A stretch of DNA of 64,000 nucleotides, from NCBI RefSeq assembly GCF_022347565.1, contig NZ_JAKRGH010000022.1:20373-84372 (forward strand). Reading direction: 5' to 3'. The notes under the pieces were generated by a model, which did no database searches, was not told where the DNA came from, and saw nothing but the letters and a program-made list of their open reading frames with translations. The position numbers and the translations under genes are program-made. The stretch comes from Vibrio sp. Of7-15 (GTDB lineage Bacteria; Pseudomonadota; Gammaproteobacteria; Enterobacterales; Vibrionaceae). Positions 9,843 to 18,315 of this stretch are shown in pieces. The stretch's first letter is position 1, and every line of letters begins with the position of its first letter.

Positions 9843-11390
9843 TCAATCACTATAGTTCGCGATAGCATCGGTATGATGAACCGAAGGTAGCTTCAAATAT
9901 CGAATTACCAATAGAATAAGGAACACTATCACTCCGACTATACCGATACTTGCCCACTGGACTCCTTGAATAAAGGCTTCAGAGGCAGTTTCCATTAGCT
10001 GCTTTGCTAATGCTGGGTGTAGTGTTTCGCTGGCCGTATAAGCACTTGATAGAGTTTCTTGTACTAGGGATACTGCTGAGCTGTCAATGTTTGCAGGTAA
10101 AATAAAGAATGAGCGGTAAAGCCAAGCGACAGCACCACCAATTAGTGTTGTTCCTAACACCACACCGACTTCATAAGCTGTTTCACTCACCGATGATGCA
10201 CTTCCTGCCCGTTCAGTTGGAACTGAAGATAAAACAAGGTCATTCGTTACTGTTGTAATTGCAGCGACACCAACATTCAACAATACAAATGCAATACAGA
10301 TTGTCAGAAGTGAAATATCAAACATCACAAAAACTGCGAACGCAGAACCTGCCAATAGTAAGCAGAAAGATATAATTAAGTTTGGAGCCAACCGCTGTGC
10401 AAACGGTACTACGGCCATTCCTGCAATAATTGCTAGTATTTGGCCAGGAACCAAATTCAAACTAGCCATTAAGGGGCCTGTAGCAAGAATAATCTGCATC
10501 ATTTGTGTGGCCAGGTAGATAAAGCCAATAAGCAGTCCTAGACTGGTTAGATTAACTAAAATCGACATTGAGAAAGCGGGAATAGTAAATAGTTTCAGGT
10601 CCAGCAAAGGATCTTTTAAAGTGAACTGTCTCCGTACAAAAAGAGTGCCTAGAACTAGGCCTACAATAAATGTCGATATTGCGATTGCATCCACACTTTC
10701 TGTCGCGCCATGTTTGAGTGAATACATCAAGCTTACCATTGCCGCCATGCTTAAGGTTACACTCCAGTAATCAATACTGAATGCTGGTTGTTTTTCAGAC
10801 TCAGGTAGATAAGAAGGTGCTAGCAGTAAAACAGGTGCTAAAAATGGAATCGCGACTAAAAATACGGCCTGCCAGTCATAAAATTGCAAAAGCACACCTC
10901 CGACTAGTGGGCCTAAAGCCGAGCCAATAGTCAGGCTAGTCGCCCAAACCGCCACTGCAATTCTTCTTTCTTCTCTATCTTCAAACGTTGCTCGTATCAA
11001 AGCTAATGTGGCGGGTAATATCATGGCACCAAAAAAGCCCAGTACAGCTCGCCCTGCAATGAGGTGCCATGCCTGTTGTGAAAATACAATTGCTAGTGAA
11101 ACAATGGTAAAGCCGCTACAGCCGATATAAAGTATTTTTCGATGGCCGATCCGATCACCAGCTCCTCCCATTGTTACGAGTAACCCGGCTAATACTATTG
11201 AATATGCATCAATAATCCAAAGCTGTTGCGCAGCTGATGGGCTCAAGGCAGATGAAATTTTTGGTAAGGAAAAATTTAGGATCGTATTGTCAATGGTTAC
11301 CAGTAGAACGGGTAGCATAATCATAAACAATGCCAGTGCTTTTGAGCGATCTCTTAATATTGAAACCAAAGGATTTACAACTTCACTCAT
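9843..11390 (-). CDS. DHA2-type MFS drug/metabolite exporter (14 helices)
   Basis: This 515-residue inner-membrane protein belongs to the 14-helix DHA2 branch of the major facilitator superfamily (QacA/SmvA/EmrB-like proton antiporters). The N-terminus has TIDNTILNFSLPKIS, the motif found in helix 1 of this branch. The loop 2-3 motif is GDRIGHRKIL. Motif C-like sequence GSALGPLVGGVLL is in helix 5. It is the last gene of the luxI operon and its start overlaps the preceding gene by 8 bases. Inferred role: export of, and self-protection from, the product of the cluster. The substrate cannot be told from sequence. Confidence 0.85.
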   Translation of the reverse strand: MSEVVNPLVSILRDRSKALALFMIMLPVLLVTIDNTILNFSLPKISSALSPSAAQQLWIIDAYSIVLAGLLVTMGGAGDRIGHRKILYIGCSGFTIVSLAIVFSQQAWHLIAGRAVLGFFGAMILPATLALIRATFEDREERRIAVAVWATSLTIGSALGPLVGGVLLQFYDWQAVFLVAIPFLAPVLLLAPSYLPESEKQPAFSIDYWSVTLSMAAMVSLMYSLKHGATESVDAIAISTFIVGLVLGTLFVRRQFTLKDPLLDLKLFTIPAFSMSILVNLTSLGLLIGFIYLATQMMQIILATGPLMASLNLVPGQILAIIAGMAVVPFAQRLAPNLIISFCLLLAGSAFAVFVMFDISLLTICIAFVLLNVGVAAITTVTNDLVLSSVPTERAGSASSVSETAYEVGVVLGTTLIGGAVAWLYRSFFILPANIDSSAVSLVQETLSSAYTASETLHPALAKQLMETASEAFIQGVQWASIGIVGVIVFLILLVIRYLKLPSVHHTDAIANYSD

Positions 11391-12276
11391 TTTTCCCTCC
11401 TGTCTGATGGGAATTTAGTGTATTGAAAATTAACTCTGCATCGTTAGCTGATACTGATAGTACATCGCCAAATTGTTTTGCAGAGTTTTGTAATCGGGCA
11501 GAAAAAGAATGGAAGCCATCTTTTTCTACTTCTGTATTTAGTTGTGCTAATGTGGACATTAAGCGTTCACGTTGATGTTTGGCTTCGTCGTTGTAAGCTT
11601 GAATATCCCAGTAAGTTTCCACTTCATTTGTTAGAATACGAGCGGCTAGACTTAGCAAGGTTTTCATCGGAGGAGGGGCAATTTTATATAGTAAATCAAT
11701 TGGATGATTTTTTTCTGTTAATACTGACAGAAAAGATAAAATGGCTGCATGTGGTAATGCCTGACACAGCCCCATCATATTGTCATGTGCTTCAGGATCT
11801 AGGCGGGTTACTTCCATATTGTGTTTGAGTAGAATCGCCTCCAGTATTGCTCCCGTCTTTGAAGTGCGGGGTTCGCACAATAACACTGTACGTCCTTCAT
11901 AAGCCAGCTGTGGAGAAAACATTGGGTTGACACCAACAATATCTTTCATTGGTAAGCAATCTGATGCTAGCTTGTGGAAAGGTTTCTGTACTGAACAGGT
12001 ATGAACAATACTATCGGCGGTTTCTAGTATGGGCATGTAAGTAATGAGAGCATCGTCTGCAATACTTTCCGGTAACGCAAAAACAACCATGGAGGCGTTC
12101 TTCATTCTATCGGCAAGAGATTGATCCAGCTGACGCACATCGCACTGAACATATAGCTCATCAGTAACGGGAGGAGCGAGGTCAACAATGGTAACCAAAT
12201 AACCAGATGATTTGAGTATGTTTGACATGAAAGAGCCGACAACGCCGGCTCCTCCTAAAATTATGCATTGTTTCAA
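11383..12276 (-). CDS. papC: TyrA-like dehydrogenase, probable 4-amino-4-deoxyprephenate dehydrogenase (PapC)
   Basis: The 297-residue protein has an NAD(P) Rossmann start (CIILGGAGVVGSFMSNIL) and a TyrA-type helical C-terminus. Where E. coli TyrA has the catalytic His197 in LGLHPMFGP, this protein has VGVNPMFSP, a His to Asn change. Where TyrA has prephenate-binding Arg294 in QALRH, it has QALPH. His197 acts on the ring 4-hydroxyl, so its loss fits a substrate with a 4-amino group. With the neighbouring PapA and PapB types, the expected reaction is oxidative decarboxylation of aminodeoxyprephenate to p-aminophenylpyruvate. It lies 11 bases after papA. An ordinary tyrosine-pathway role is unlikely. 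Confidence 0.8.
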   Translation of the reverse strand: MKQCIILGGAGVVGSFMSNILKSSGYLVTIVDLAPPVTDELYVQCDVRQLDQSLADRMKNASMVVFALPESIADDALITYMPILETADSIVHTCSVQKPFHKLASDCLPMKDIVGVNPMFSPQLAYEGRTVLLCEPRTSKTGAILEAILLKHNMEVTRLDPEAHDNMMGLCQALPHAAILSFLSVLTEKNHPIDLLYKIAPPPMKTLLSLAARILTNEVETYWDIQAYNDEAKHQRERLMSTLAQLNTEVEKDGFHSFSARLQNSAKQFGDVLSVSANDAELIFNTLNSHQTGGKNE

Positions 12277-12287
12277 GTTAGGTATCC

Positions 12288-14312
12288 TTAATCAGCAGAT
12301 AACGAATAAAACGGTACACTCGCTTTTACCAAAGTCTCTTCTATTTCTTCCTTCGGTGAAGAAGCAGCGACTATTGCGCCACCAACACCAAATTCCCCCA
12401 TGCCCTTTTGAATAACAGCTGTTCGAATAACTATGCTCAAATTAGTCACTCCATCCATGCCAACCCAGCCAAGACTCCCTGAATAAATACCCCGAGCAGA
12501 GTTCTCTAGTTTGTCAATAATAGACATTGTTCTCAGCTTCGGTGCTCCAGTCATAGAACCTCCAGGAAAGCAGGCTTTGATGACGCCAAATGGTCCGAGA
12601 CTGGGTTTGAGTTTTCCTTCAACTGTTGAGACTAATTGATGAACCGAGCTATAGGTTTCAATATCAAAAGCTTTGGTGACCCGAACGGTACCAGGTAAAC
12701 AGACGTTGTTGAGATCGTGCCTGACTAAGTCAACAATCATTAAGTTTTCTGCGCGGTCTTTCTCTGATTTCTTTAGGTCCTTTTTCAGTTTTTTATCGTG
12801 CTCATTGGTTGATCCTCTCGGTCTAGTTCCTTTTATCGGCTTCGAGCTTACTTTACGGCTTGCATCAACTTTAAGAAAAGTTTCTGGGGATGCACTTAGA
12901 ATTGAAAACTCCGGTGTTTTGATAAAGGCACCATATGGAACAGGGCTGGCTGTACGCATCTTGAGGTAAGCTTGAAATGCATCATTCTCAAAGGGCATAC
13001 GAGCTCGGTTAGTTAAACAGATTTCGTATGACTCACCATTTCGAATCTCATGGAGGCAGTGATTAATTTTCTCGATGTATTGAGCTACGTTATCTTCAAG
13101 CTCAAGTACATCTGCTGCGATAGCACCTGGCGCGAATGCTGCGTTTGTTGTTTCTTTTTGTTCTGATGCCATATCTGGGATCGCAACTGTTATGGGTTTA
13201 CCCCATAAGTTGCATAGATAGACGGCATCTTCCTCATGATCAAAAACAAGCATGTTTTGTGGCAGAAAAAATAGTGCATCTGGGGTGGAAGAATGGTGGT
13301 GGTTTTCAGCTCCAACTAATGCTTTTAATTCATAGCCTAAGTAGCCTATCAGTCCGCACTGAAAGGGAAATGGCAGGTCATCGAATCGTGCAGGCTTTAG
13401 CTGAGAGACTAATTGATCCATTAATTCGAAGTAATCACCATAAACAGAGCTTTCTCCAAGCGGACCGAGAATTGATAGCTTTTGTTCATTGACATCGTAG
13501 GAGAAAGTAAGAGCTTCATTAGGCTGAGCACTTCCCATTACCGAATATCTTGATAATTGGCCTTCAGAGAGCTCACTATCTAACCAAAAAGCGGATGATT
13601 TATTGGAGAAGTTATTGCTGAATATATTTTCAGCATTTGAGGAAATATTCAAACGCTCGTACTGTATTGATAGAGATATGATACCTGCTACCGATTCAAG
13701 TGCTTGGCTTATTTTATTTTGGTCTTTTTGTTCTACACGGTGGGATTGGATTAAGTGAATATAGTTTTCAATTAATGTCATTCCGTAATCAGAATCGATA
13801 GACTCAGGATGGAATTGTACGCCCCATATGGGTTTTTCCTTATGGGCAACTCCCATCACTAGGCCATCTTCAGAGTAGGCAGTTACATCAAGGCTGTCCG
13901 CCACTTCTGTGCATACTAAAGAATGGTAGCGAACAACGTCAAAGTTTTGCGGAATACCTGCAAACAGTCCATTGCCATGATGAGTGATTTTACTTTTATA
14001 GCCATGTACAGGTTTTGGGGCATGTGAGACGACACCACCAAACTGGCAATTAATTCCTTGATGCCCCAGACAAACTCCCAAGATAGGGAGTTGACAATGA
14101 TTAATAATATCACGACAGACGCCAAAATCTTCATCATTATTCGGATGGCCTGGGCCCGGAGAAAGAATAATGCCTGAAAATTTCTGTATATCTAAATCTC
14201 CCAATGATACTGTGTTGGGAACCACTGTAGGAACTTGTCCAGTGGCTTCAAATACATACTGGGCAATATTATTAGTGAATGAATCAAAGTTATCAACAAT
14301 TAAGATATGCAT
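12288..14312 (-). CDS. papA: Fused aminodeoxychorismate synthase (PapA; glutaminase plus PabB-like domains)
   Basis: The enzyme converts chorismate and glutamine to 4-amino-4-deoxychorismate. Residues ~1-190 are a class I glutamine amidotransferase (ILIVDNFDSFTNNIAQY start, nucleophile Cys in GVCLGHQGI, His/Glu in VQFHPES). The rest, from about residue 225, is a PabB-type chorismate-binding domain (SPETFLKV, KPIKGTRPRG, CFPGGSMTGAPK). The lysine in PIKGT is the PabB residue that attacks chorismate; anthranilate synthases have Ala there. The glutaminase-first domain order is that of PapA/PabAB, not PhzE. The open frame extends to 14429, but the ATG at 14312 begins one base after the papB stop and matches the family. 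About 674 residues. Confidence 0.88.
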   Translation of the reverse strand: MHILIVDNFDSFTNNIAQYVFEATGQVPTVVPNTVSLGDLDIQKFSGIILSPGPGHPNNDEDFGVCRDIINHCQLPILGVCLGHQGINCQFGGVVSHAPKPVHGYKSKITHHGNGLFAGIPQNFDVVRYHSLVCTEVADSLDVTAYSEDGLVMGVAHKEKPIWGVQFHPESIDSDYGMTLIENYIHLIQSHRVEQKDQNKISQALESVAGIISLSIQYERLNISSNAENIFSNNFSNKSSAFWLDSELSEGQLSRYSVMGSAQPNEALTFSYDVNEQKLSILGPLGESSVYGDYFELMDQLVSQLKPARFDDLPFPFQCGLIGYLGYELKALVGAENHHHSSTPDALFFLPQNMLVFDHEEDAVYLCNLWGKPITVAIPDMASEQKETTNAAFAPGAIAADVLELEDNVAQYIEKINHCLHEIRNGESYEICLTNRARMPFENDAFQAYLKMRTASPVPYGAFIKTPEFSILSASPETFLKVDASRKVSSKPIKGTRPRGSTNEHDKKLKKDLKKSEKDRAENLMIVDLVRHDLNNVCLPGTVRVTKAFDIETYSSVHQLVSTVEGKLKPSLGPFGVIKACFPGGSMTGAPKLRTMSIIDKLENSARGIYSGSLGWVGMDGVTNLSIVIRTAVIQKGMGEFGVGGAIVAASSPKEEIEETLVKASVPFYSLSAD

Positions 14313-14313
14313 T

Positions 14314-14637
14314 TTAATTCTCTGCAGATAGAGTATTGATGATCTGTGATTCTTCATCACACGTTTCGTGAATAATACGTTCAAATATATCACTGACATA
14401 TTCAGGACGAAGTTGTTGGGCAATGGCAAGCTCTTTGACCTTGCTCAATGTGAATTCTACTCGGCCCATCTGCATCATCGGTATTTGTTCCTGAGATTTT
14501 ACTTTGGCTATGGTGCGACATATGTGCATTCGTCTTGACAGTAGTTCAACAATCTCGAAGTTGATTAAGTCAAGTTCATTACGAAAGGGGGCTAATTTCT
14601 GTACTGTTTTACTTTCTGAAATATTATTTTTTTTCAT
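14314..14637 (-). CDS. papB: AroQ-type mutase, probable 4-amino-4-deoxychorismate mutase (PapB)
   Basis: This 107-residue all-helical chorismate-mutase-like protein would rearrange aminodeoxychorismate to aminodeoxyprephenate. The pattern FRNELDLINFEIVELLSRR, then KVKSQEQIP, is the AroQ fold with the expected Arg and Lys ligands. The usual VRDPERE-type stretch of chorismate mutase is replaced by PMMQMGRVEF, which removes the acidic residue near the substrate and fits PapB-like enzymes. It sits one base before papA and 106 bases after the oxoamine synthase, a gap that contains a perfect 14-base palindrome. A plain chorismate mutase is the alternative; context favours PapB. Confidence 0.8.
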   Translation of the reverse strand: MKKNNISESKTVQKLAPFRNELDLINFEIVELLSRRMHICRTIAKVKSQEQIPMMQMGRVEFTLSKVKELAIAQQLRPEYVSDIFERIIHETCDEESQIINTLSAEN

Positions 14638-14699
14638 TGTGTTACACCTATGAAGAAAAGTATGGGTAAACCATAGTGTCGAAAAATAAAGTTAAATTG

Positions 14700-14713
14700 A
14701 TTGAGCGCTCAAT
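14700..14713. repeat. Perfect 14-base palindrome inside the operon
   Basis: ATTGAGCGCTCAAT lies in the only sizeable gap of the operon, between the oxoamine synthase and papB. On the transcribed strand a poly-T-like stretch precedes rather than follows it, so a terminator is unlikely. It could be a regulator site or an mRNA-processing hairpin. Confidence 0.4.
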
Positions 14714-14743
14714 TGTTTTTCGGCTTATTGCTTTTTAGGTGGT

Positions 14744-15994
14744 TTAACTTTTCAGATGGTTTAACTTTTCTGATAAATCAACGATCTGCTCCGTTGTATG
14801 ATTTGCTGAAACTGCAAATCTAAGCATTGATTTATTTGTCTCAACAATTGGGTAGAAAACAGGAAACATAATAACTCCTGACTCTCGTAACTTTTTGGCA
14901 GCATCTAACCCTTGTTGTTCTGAATCAAAATAAGCACCGCGGATGGGAGCTTTTAGTTGTTCATTCATTAAGGTATCAGTAACCAAGTTATCCAATTGGT
15001 TGATATTTTTCCAAAGCGAGCTTTGTAATGTATCTATTTCTGAAGAAAGGTGTATTTTAGCTGCTGCAACATTAGCAGCCTGAAGCGGTACTGGTATCGT
15101 ATGCCCAAAAACCAACGGATTCGCCAGTCTTTTTAGCTGTGAATTATTGTAGTCTTTTCTGAGTACAATGAATCCACCTGCACCACCGAACGCTTTACTC
15201 AATGAGCCTGCAATTATTGTATTGTCAGGAAGCTCATGTCCTAGGTTTTCAAAAGCATATCCAGAACCATATTTACCCGAAATAGAAATACCATGCGCAT
15301 CATCAACATATAAATACCCATCATATTTTTTCATTAACTCAGATAAGTTCTTCACTGGTAGTAAGCCGGACATTGAACCAACACCATCAATTAATAGAAT
15401 TGGAGTGACCTTTTGATGAGAACAGTCTTGAAGGGTTTGTGATAGAGCTTCAGTATCATTGGTATCAACACGAATAACCTGGCCAAATTGCCCTAACAAT
15501 CCTCTTAGTACTTGAATAGATGCATGGGCTGTTCTATCAACCAGCCACCTTACCTCTGGTTTTGTTGGGTAACGATCCATATGTCCACTTCCCAGTAGTG
15601 GCAGGACGCCTAAATGGGCATTACTTGTAGAAGTAAACACTGTAACTGAGTTTCCTTGGTATATATCCTGCAGTAGTTCTTCCAGCTGCGGTAAATATAC
15701 TGGGCTCATGGCACTTCTGCTGGCAGATAAATGAATACCAATGCTATTGAGTGCGTTATATGATGCTTCAACCAGTAAAGGATGAGATTCGAGTCCAAGG
15801 TATGAGCACGATATAAACTCTGTGTATGGCTTCCCATCATCTAGAATTACTTGTTTACCATGACGTTCTGTCACAATAAAAGAGGTGAGCCCTTCACCTG
15901 AAGCATGTTCAAAAGCACCTGAAGTTCGACTGCTTCGGATTGACATCCAATCTTGCGAATTTTGGTCCAAGTTTGATACATCGAGAGTGTTCAT
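14744..15994 (-). CDS. PLP-dependent alpha-oxoamine synthase
   Basis: This 416-residue fold-type I PLP enzyme is in the family of BioF, KBL, serine palmitoyltransferase and CqsA. These condense an amino acid with an acyl-CoA, losing CO2, to give an alpha-aminoketone. The PLP lysine is in AGSLSKAFGGAGGF. The PLP-ring Asp and following His are in YVDDAHGISISG. The stacking His is in DRTAHASIQVLRG, and the N-terminal glycine loop is NSIGIHLSASRSAMSP. The start ATG overlaps the methyltransferase stop (ATGA) with AGGA 8 bases upstream. By context the amino acid may be p-aminophenylalanine. The 3' end holds a duplicated GGTTTAACTTTTC stretch. BioF or KBL roles are disfavoured by context. Confidence 0.8.
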   Translation of the reverse strand: MNTLDVSNLDQNSQDWMSIRSSRTSGAFEHASGEGLTSFIVTERHGKQVILDDGKPYTEFISCSYLGLESHPLLVEASYNALNSIGIHLSASRSAMSPVYLPQLEELLQDIYQGNSVTVFTSTSNAHLGVLPLLGSGHMDRYPTKPEVRWLVDRTAHASIQVLRGLLGQFGQVIRVDTNDTEALSQTLQDCSHQKVTPILLIDGVGSMSGLLPVKNLSELMKKYDGYLYVDDAHGISISGKYGSGYAFENLGHELPDNTIIAGSLSKAFGGAGGFIVLRKDYNNSQLKRLANPLVFGHTIPVPLQAANVAAAKIHLSSEIDTLQSSLWKNINQLDNLVTDTLMNEQLKAPIRGAYFDSEQQGLDAAKKLRESGVIMFPVFYPIVETNKSMLRFAVSANHTTEQIVDLSEKLNHLKS

Positions 15995-16839
15995 TGTTTA
16001 GTTCCTGTTGTCATCACCGCAAGGCCTGTTTCATCTGAGAATTGGTGGGATGTATGAGTTTCTACTGAATGAAATTGATAACGCTTAAAGATGTTTTTGA
16101 CGATATCTTTCTGAAATTCACCATGTTCAATTAATATGGTTCCTCCCGGCTTTAAGAGCGATTCTGCAAGGCTAATAGATGCTTCAATCATCTGATTTCC
16201 TCCTTGGCCGGAATAGATCGCATTTACAGGGTGGTGCTGTTGCCATTCCGGCAACAAATCTTCAGAGTTAGGAACGTATGGTGGATTAGATATCATGACA
16301 TCAACGCATGCATGGTGATCGACAAAATCTGTATGATTGGTTATGTCTTTCATTTTAGCGATGACATGTTCCTCGCTCGCTAAGCGATTAATGTTCCGGC
16401 ATAAATACTGATAAGCCACGTCATCATTTTCAACACAGACTACCTTGGTATTTGGGTGCTGTTTCCATGCTGATACCCCAATAGCACCACTTCCCGAGCA
16501 CAAGTCATAAATCAAAGCTCCTGGTTGGATGTCCACATTTTTATGTAACCAGTCAAGTAGCATTGTGCTTTGCTGTCGTGGCACGAAGACACCTGTCCCC
16601 ACAACAAAGCGATAACCGTTAAACTCTGTATATCCGAGAATATGCCCTAATGGGATACGACGAACTCGCTCTTGAATATCAGCCTGAAAATGCAGGACGT
16701 TTTGATTTGTTATCTGACTTATACCGCTAAAGTGTTTATTCAAAATAGCCTTAAAGTCACCAACAGGATCCCAGATGCCCGAAGCTTTTAGGTTGTTGAG
16801 ATCATGTTTAAATTCTCTTTCAAGATCATTCATTTTCAT
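15991..16839 (-). CDS. PrmC/HemK-like SAM-dependent N-methyltransferase
   Basis: The SAM motif is YDLCSGSGAIGVSAW, and the N-methyltransferase motif NPPY is in VMISNPPYVPNSE. The upstream linker RRIPLGHILGYTEFNGYRF is like the one between the two PrmC domains. The housekeeping PrmC modifies release factors on a glutamine amide and is normally beside prfA. This copy is translationally coupled inside a biosynthetic operon, so it probably methylates a product amine, perhaps the aryl amine. The open frame reaches 16845, but GAGG lies 7 bases before the ATG at 16839, which also forms an ATGA overlap with the oxidase stop. About 282 residues. Confidence 0.8.
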   Translation of the reverse strand: MKMNDLEREFKHDLNNLKASGIWDPVGDFKAILNKHFSGISQITNQNVLHFQADIQERVRRIPLGHILGYTEFNGYRFVVGTGVFVPRQQSTMLLDWLHKNVDIQPGALIYDLCSGSGAIGVSAWKQHPNTKVVCVENDDVAYQYLCRNINRLASEEHVIAKMKDITNHTDFVDHHACVDVMISNPPYVPNSEDLLPEWQQHHPVNAIYSGQGGNQMIEASISLAESLLKPGGTILIEHGEFQKDIVKNIFKRYQFHSVETHTSHQFSDETGLAVMTTGTKQ

Positions 16840-18266
16840 GACCATGCCTCGTAGTATTCAGCTAATTTGTCATACATTGATTTATACAAGTAAGAGAAAG
16901 CGACCAGCTCTGGTGGAGGCGTATATGTCGGATGTAAAGAATCAATTAAGTTTGTATAAAAGCCTGTCATTCCGGTATCAAGCAATGGTAGCCAATATGG
17001 TTTGATATCCCATCTGAACTCGTATCCTGTGGCAAACATCTGTTTAGCCGTTTCTGTAACCGTTTCTTCTCGAGATAATCCAGGTAATGGCTTACGGATC
17101 GGAGTAAATACATCAAGATCTAATTCTGTCTGTAATCCCTGAATTTTATCTGCGAGATACGTCGCGAGCAGAGGAGATTGATGTAGGCCGTCTCGATAGG
17201 TTCCGGTGGCAAGCCACAGGCCATTAAAATGGCATTGGCCAATTAATGGGTATCCATCCGCAGGAATAGGTCGATTACCAACTTGAATCGTTTCAATTTC
17301 GGCATCATTCAAGTCAATGTTGAGTTGCTCTAAAGCGCAGTCTAAAAGAAATTGTACATCAGATATGAGGGCATTTTTTTTGGGGGATTCTGCCAGAATA
17401 TTTGTTGCACCAATATATAATAAGTCCTTTTCCCTTGGAACACAGTGCAACCCACATGCGAATGCTCGGTTCGGTGTTCTGATCACACTAGTAGGTACTT
17501 GGTGTCCCGGCTTTAACCTTGCCATAATGGAGACACCATATCCTGCAAACATAGGCGGAATTCGACGCTTTACATCTGGAAATTCATCTAAGAGATCCAA
17601 AGAATGAACGCCAGCAGCCAGTATTACGTGTTTTGCAGAAAGTAATGTACCGTCGTTGAGTTGAACGCCAGTAACCACATCTCCCTCTGTAAAGAGTTGA
17701 GATGCATTATCTTCGTAAATTACACCACCTTTGTTAAGTAACGCAGCATCTAATTTCTCTAATAATAAATGAGAATCGACTGCATTTTCTTCCGGAATAT
17801 ATAGTGCCTGCATTGGGCGAACAAGGTCATTTGCTTTAACCCATGGCATTTTACTTGGAGAAATAGTGTCATATTGTTCATCATATCGATTCAGATATTC
17901 TTCTATGGCTTCATAATTGACAGTATCAACATCTGCCATGCCCGCTGAATTCAAAATTACATGAGTTCCCTGAGCAGTAAAGAGTTGTTCTGAATTATCA
18001 GATGCTTCTGAAAGTCGCTCTGCCCAATTACTCCAAAGTGATTTAGCGCGAATATCCATATCCAGCTTTAATCTACCAAACTCACTGCCGACTAAACCAC
18101 TTGTAATTTCGCCAAAACAGCCATTCATCGCGCCAGCAGCTTTAGAAGCTGAGTGAGTTCTTTTTATTTCACCGACTCTGGCAACTTTTATTCCTCTGGA
18201 AGCAAGTTCGAAGGCGATTGAAGAACCAATTGCTCCTGAGCCGACAACAATAACTTCATAGTCCAT
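16836..18266 (-). CDS. DAO-family FAD-dependent oxidase with unusual C-terminal extension
   Basis: A Rossmann FAD site starts the protein (EVIVVGSGAIGSSIAFELASR). The family C-terminal FAD contact is VGNRPIPADGYPLIGQ at about residue 345. The family (glycine oxidase ThiO, D-amino acid dehydrogenase, sarcosine oxidase) oxidises amines. About 80 further residues follow the usual end (from FTPIRKPLPGLS to the stop), rich in aromatic residues and not recognised. It is the second gene of the operon, 49 bases after luxI, with AAGG 9 bases before the ATG. Inferred role: oxidation of an amine or dihydropyrazine intermediate. The true substrate is unknown. Confidence 0.8.
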   Translation of the reverse strand: MDYEVIVVGSGAIGSSIAFELASRGIKVARVGEIKRTHSASKAAGAMNGCFGEITSGLVGSEFGRLKLDMDIRAKSLWSNWAERLSEASDNSEQLFTAQGTHVILNSAGMADVDTVNYEAIEEYLNRYDEQYDTISPSKMPWVKANDLVRPMQALYIPEENAVDSHLLLEKLDAALLNKGGVIYEDNASQLFTEGDVVTGVQLNDGTLLSAKHVILAAGVHSLDLLDEFPDVKRRIPPMFAGYGVSIMARLKPGHQVPTSVIRTPNRAFACGLHCVPREKDLLYIGATNILAESPKKNALISDVQFLLDCALEQLNIDLNDAEIETIQVGNRPIPADGYPLIGQCHFNGLWLATGTYRDGLHQSPLLATYLADKIQGLQTELDLDVFTPIRKPLPGLSREETVTETAKQMFATGYEFRWDIKPYWLPLLDTGMTGFYTNLIDSLHPTYTPPPELVAFSYLYKSMYDKLAEYYEAWS

Positions 18267-18315
18267 TATAAAATACCTTATTTAATAAGTTGATAGTGTG
18301 AGGAGCTCACTTTAT

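Noticed and set aside
12288..14312. Phenazine (PhzE) or anthranilate synthase reading of the fused enzyme
   Set aside because: The glutaminase domain is N-terminal, not C-terminal as in PhzE, and the PIKGT lysine marks PabB-type chemistry. No other phz genes are present.
14744..15994. CqsA (CAI-1 autoinducer synthase), BioF or KBL
   Set aside because: Same PLP family, but no cqsS, bio or tdh genes are adjacent, and the pap context points to another substrate.
15991..16839. Housekeeping PrmC release-factor methyltransferase
   Set aside because: Fold and NPPY motif fit, but there is no prfA beside it and it is coupled inside the pap operon; an accessory role is more likely.
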